The notes beneath the pieces were generated by a model. That model saw nothing but the letters and a program-made list of their open reading frames with translations. It was not told the origin of the DNA and searched no databases. The position numbers and the translations under genes are program-made. Source: a virus. Taken from it: a stretch of 23,109 bases of DNA. Below, one piece after another: positions 21,746 through 23,109 of the stretch (the stretch's first letter is position 1; each line of letters opens with the position of its first letter). The stretch spans positions 1-23,109 of the IMG/VR virus record IMGVR_UViG_3300032560_000933; one strand, given 5' to 3'.

Positions 21746-22053
21746 GCCAAAGCATTCATAGTAACTATTTTTGCAAAGATTGCAAACACAGCATGGTCTC
21801 CTTGGGTGCCCGTATCGGATCTATAATTTTTGATTTAGGTAAAGTACCAAATCATGATTATAAATGCAAACTATCATATCAAGAAAAATCAGTGGACTAT
21901 AATCTAGTAACTGGTCCCAAGAAGATAGAGGCTTATTACGAAAATTGTTCTAGCTGGAGATCGCCGTTTAATGATCGTTGTGGCCCTGAAGGCAGACACT
22001 GGACACCAAAACACAAAAAAGATTTATTTTTAGCACTTACAAAGGAGAGGTGA
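21742..22053 (+). CDS. Small cysteine-rich protein, probable zinc binder
   Basis: 103 residues. CKDCKHS (11-17) and YKCKLS, followed by single cysteines in NCSSW and RCGPEGRHW, give about five cysteines and several His residues in the pattern of a zinc ribbon with a C-terminal extension. It overlaps the PP-loop gene in an ATGA junction. No family is recognised. Confidence 0.7.
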   Translation: MSQSIHSNYFCKDCKHSMVSLGARIGSIIFDLGKVPNHDYKCKLSYQEKSVDYNLVTGPKKIEAYYENCSSWRSPFNDRCGPEGRHWTPKHKKDLFLALTKER

Positions 22054-22506
22054 ATGAGTGAACTAATCGCAAAACCAGTAGTAAAGAACCAGTTTTGGAT
22101 TGTTACTGATGGTGAAAAGAAAGTTGGTAATGTAACTGCTAATCATCAAGGATATGGAGTACAACTTAACGGTACCTTTATTCAGTTCAACAATACTGAC
22201 GAGATTAAAAAGACTACCAAGATTAGATTTGAACCATTAAAGTCTAATAAAACCAAGGCTGAATTACCTTACCCTGAGTACCCTAGGCCCGCTAGGACCT
22301 GTAATTCGTTGTTTGATATCAAGCGCGGATTACACCTGTTTACCAAGACTAAGAAGAGCAAGTGTCAATATGCTGCTGGATGGTTCGTGATGGATCAGAA
22401 CAGCATGAAACAGGTCGTATTCTGTCCTAAGTATATCTTCATTCAGCGTTATCCTTATCAAGGACCGTTTAAAACGGAAGCCGAGGCAAATAGCATAAAT
22501 ATCTGA
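22054..22506 (+). CDS. Conserved T4-like phage protein, unknown function
   Basis: 150 residues with a strong AAAGGAGAGGTG site. The start, LIAKPVVKNQFWIVTDGEKKVGNV, and the second-half block FDIKRGLHLFTKTKKSKC, followed by AGWFVMD and PKYIFIQRYPYQGPFKTEAEA, belong to a set of hypothetical proteins I recall from T4-like marine phages. It probably forms a small beta-rich domain. Function unknown. Confidence 0.8.
   Translation: MSELIAKPVVKNQFWIVTDGEKKVGNVTANHQGYGVQLNGTFIQFNNTDEIKKTTKIRFEPLKSNKTKAELPYPEYPRPARTCNSLFDIKRGLHLFTKTKKSKCQYAAGWFVMDQNSMKQVVFCPKYIFIQRYPYQGPFKTEAEANSINI
22494..22501 (+). promoter_or_regulatory. Possible late promoter octamer CATAAATA
   Basis: It lies at the end of the preceding gene, 7 bases ahead of the ATG at 22509. 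The close position would make a leaderless transcript for that start, so either translation begins further down or the octamer is unused. Confidence 0.25.
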
Positions 22507-22508
22507 TC

Positions 22509-22718
22509 ATGCAATTTATGCACATAAAAAGATTTGTAGATAAGATGGCCGTCGTTGAGTCTAGGCAGACTAAAGATGTGGTTTTACCTATGATTGATGC
22601 CCGGGGATTGCGCGATGACATCACCAAATTACTATCGGATCTTTATGCGCTCAGTGCTGATCAGAATAAAAAAGAAGAAGTTATAGATATACAGGTAAAG
22701 GGTGGATCATTTAAATGA
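22509..22718 (+). CDS. Small conserved phage protein, coiled-coil-like
   Basis: 69 residues with no clear ribosome site for ATG 22509; ATG at 22518 or 22545 are alternatives. The block VESRQTKDVVLPMIDARGLRDDITKLLSDLYAL is the likely conserved part, with the second half helical. It ends in an ATGA overlap with the next gene. I recall similar ORFs in T4-like phages, all hypothetical. Confidence 0.65.
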   Translation: MQFMHIKRFVDKMAVVESRQTKDVVLPMIDARGLRDDITKLLSDLYALSADQNKKEEVIDIQVKGGSFK

Positions 22719-23017
22719 GCCGTAATCAGCCAAATGTCTTGCTTGAGCATGTGGACAAGAAGACCTACAAATGCGATCAGATCGTAGAAGCTTCTGGAAT
22801 ATGGGCTGTCGTATTTGATGGTCAACCTATCAACCTGAAATCCTTTCATTATCTGACAAACGATACTGCGCCTAAATATAAGAAGACCAGCTTCTCTAAT
22901 CCTGGCCATGCTAGAAACCTCTGCCGCAAGTTGAACGCACAGTTCAAATCTGACAGGTTTACTGTAGTCTTCATGAACAGCGGCACTACCGTTTATCCCG
23001 ATGACCTACAGGACTAA
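22715..23017 (+). CDS. Small conserved phage protein, unknown function
   Basis: 100 residues, starting in an ATGA overlap with the upstream gene. It contains IWAVVFDGQPINL, PKYKKTSFSNPGHARNLCRKLNAQF and a C-terminal strand FTVVFMNSGTTVY. No domain is recognised; the HARNLCRKLN helix is basic and could contact nucleic acid. It overlaps the next partial ORF by 17 bases. Confidence 0.7.
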   Translation: MSRNQPNVLLEHVDKKTYKCDQIVEASGIWAVVFDGQPINLKSFHYLTNDTAPKYKKTSFSNPGHARNLCRKLNAQFKSDRFTVVFMNSGTTVYPDDLQD

Positions 23018-23109
23018 AAAAGAGATCACGGAGAAGGTTCTTGATGAGTTAAAGGACGATCCCGATAATCCATGGAAGAATCTCACTGCGGATAAGGTGA
23101 TCTTTCATT
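23001..23109 (+). CDS. 5' part of an unknown gene, cut by the window end
   Basis: An open frame starts at ATG 23001 (MTYRTKKEITEKVLDEL) and runs without a stop to the window end, giving 36 residues. It overlaps the preceding gene by 17 bases, in keeping with the packing of this region. The start is charged and helical. No family can be named; a later start is possible. Confidence 0.55.
   Translation, partial: MTYRTKKEITEKVLDELKDDPDNPWKNLTADKVIFH

Noticed and set aside
1-23109. tRNA genes, CRISPR arrays, insertion sequences or attachment sites
   Set aside because: No cloverleaf-like sequence, regular repeat-spacer pattern, transposase gene or paired terminal repeats were noticed on reading both strands; a dedicated search was not possible.

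Overview
The window looks like part of a large T4-like myovirus genome, or a closely related large phage. The evidence is the tight packing with 1-22 base overlaps, T4-type late-promoter octamers (NATAAATA) just ahead of several genes, an RNase H of the T4 Rnh type, three free-standing homing endonucleases of different families, and many short conserved phage ORFs. No structural genes, tRNA genes or CRISPR arrays were seen. The host cannot be named from the sequence.

Left part (1-9158): a 7-deazaguanine block. It starts with the 3' part of a tRNA-guanine-transglycosylase-like gene of the DpdA type, cut by the window edge, and a QueD-like T-fold protein that keeps three candidate zinc histidines but lacks the catalytic cysteine. 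After two homing endonucleases, a glycosyltransferase and a SLOG-fold protein come folE, a small zinc protein, an Smr-like protein, queD, a phosphoribosyltransferase, an MBD4-like DNA glycosylase and queE. FolE, QueD and QueE would make 7-carboxy-7-deazaguanine (CDG) from GTP, and a DpdA-type enzyme would exchange it or a derivative into DNA. No QueC with its zinc cysteines is present. An asparagine-synthase-like PP-loop protein at 20582-21745 is the nearest thing to an amide-forming step.

Middle (9161-14217): a coupled methyltransferase, GT4 glycosyltransferase and GalE-like epimerase, probably for sugar modification of DNA or the cell surface. Two late leftward genes follow: a secreted protein with a clear signal peptide, and a gp88-family protein with a cysteine cluster. 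A 32-residue membrane microprotein comes next.

Right part (14221-23109): a third homing endonuclease, a conserved phage protein, a proline-rich protein, an unknown protein coupled to a DNA methyltransferase (DPCAGWGG/TSPPY), a ParB-fold protein with a small GIY-YIG-like partner, RNase H, the PP-loop protein and a run of small conserved phage genes.

The most unusual structure occurs twice. A homing endonuclease lies between a truncated 5' copy of a gene and a complete copy of the same gene: the glycosyltransferase at 2702/3724, and the MNIF-family protein at 14221/15234. In the first case the codon style of the stranded fragment matches the body of the intact gene, while the intact gene's own 5' end looks foreign. 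This suggests an element that brings an endonuclease plus a replacement 5' gene end and displaces the resident one.
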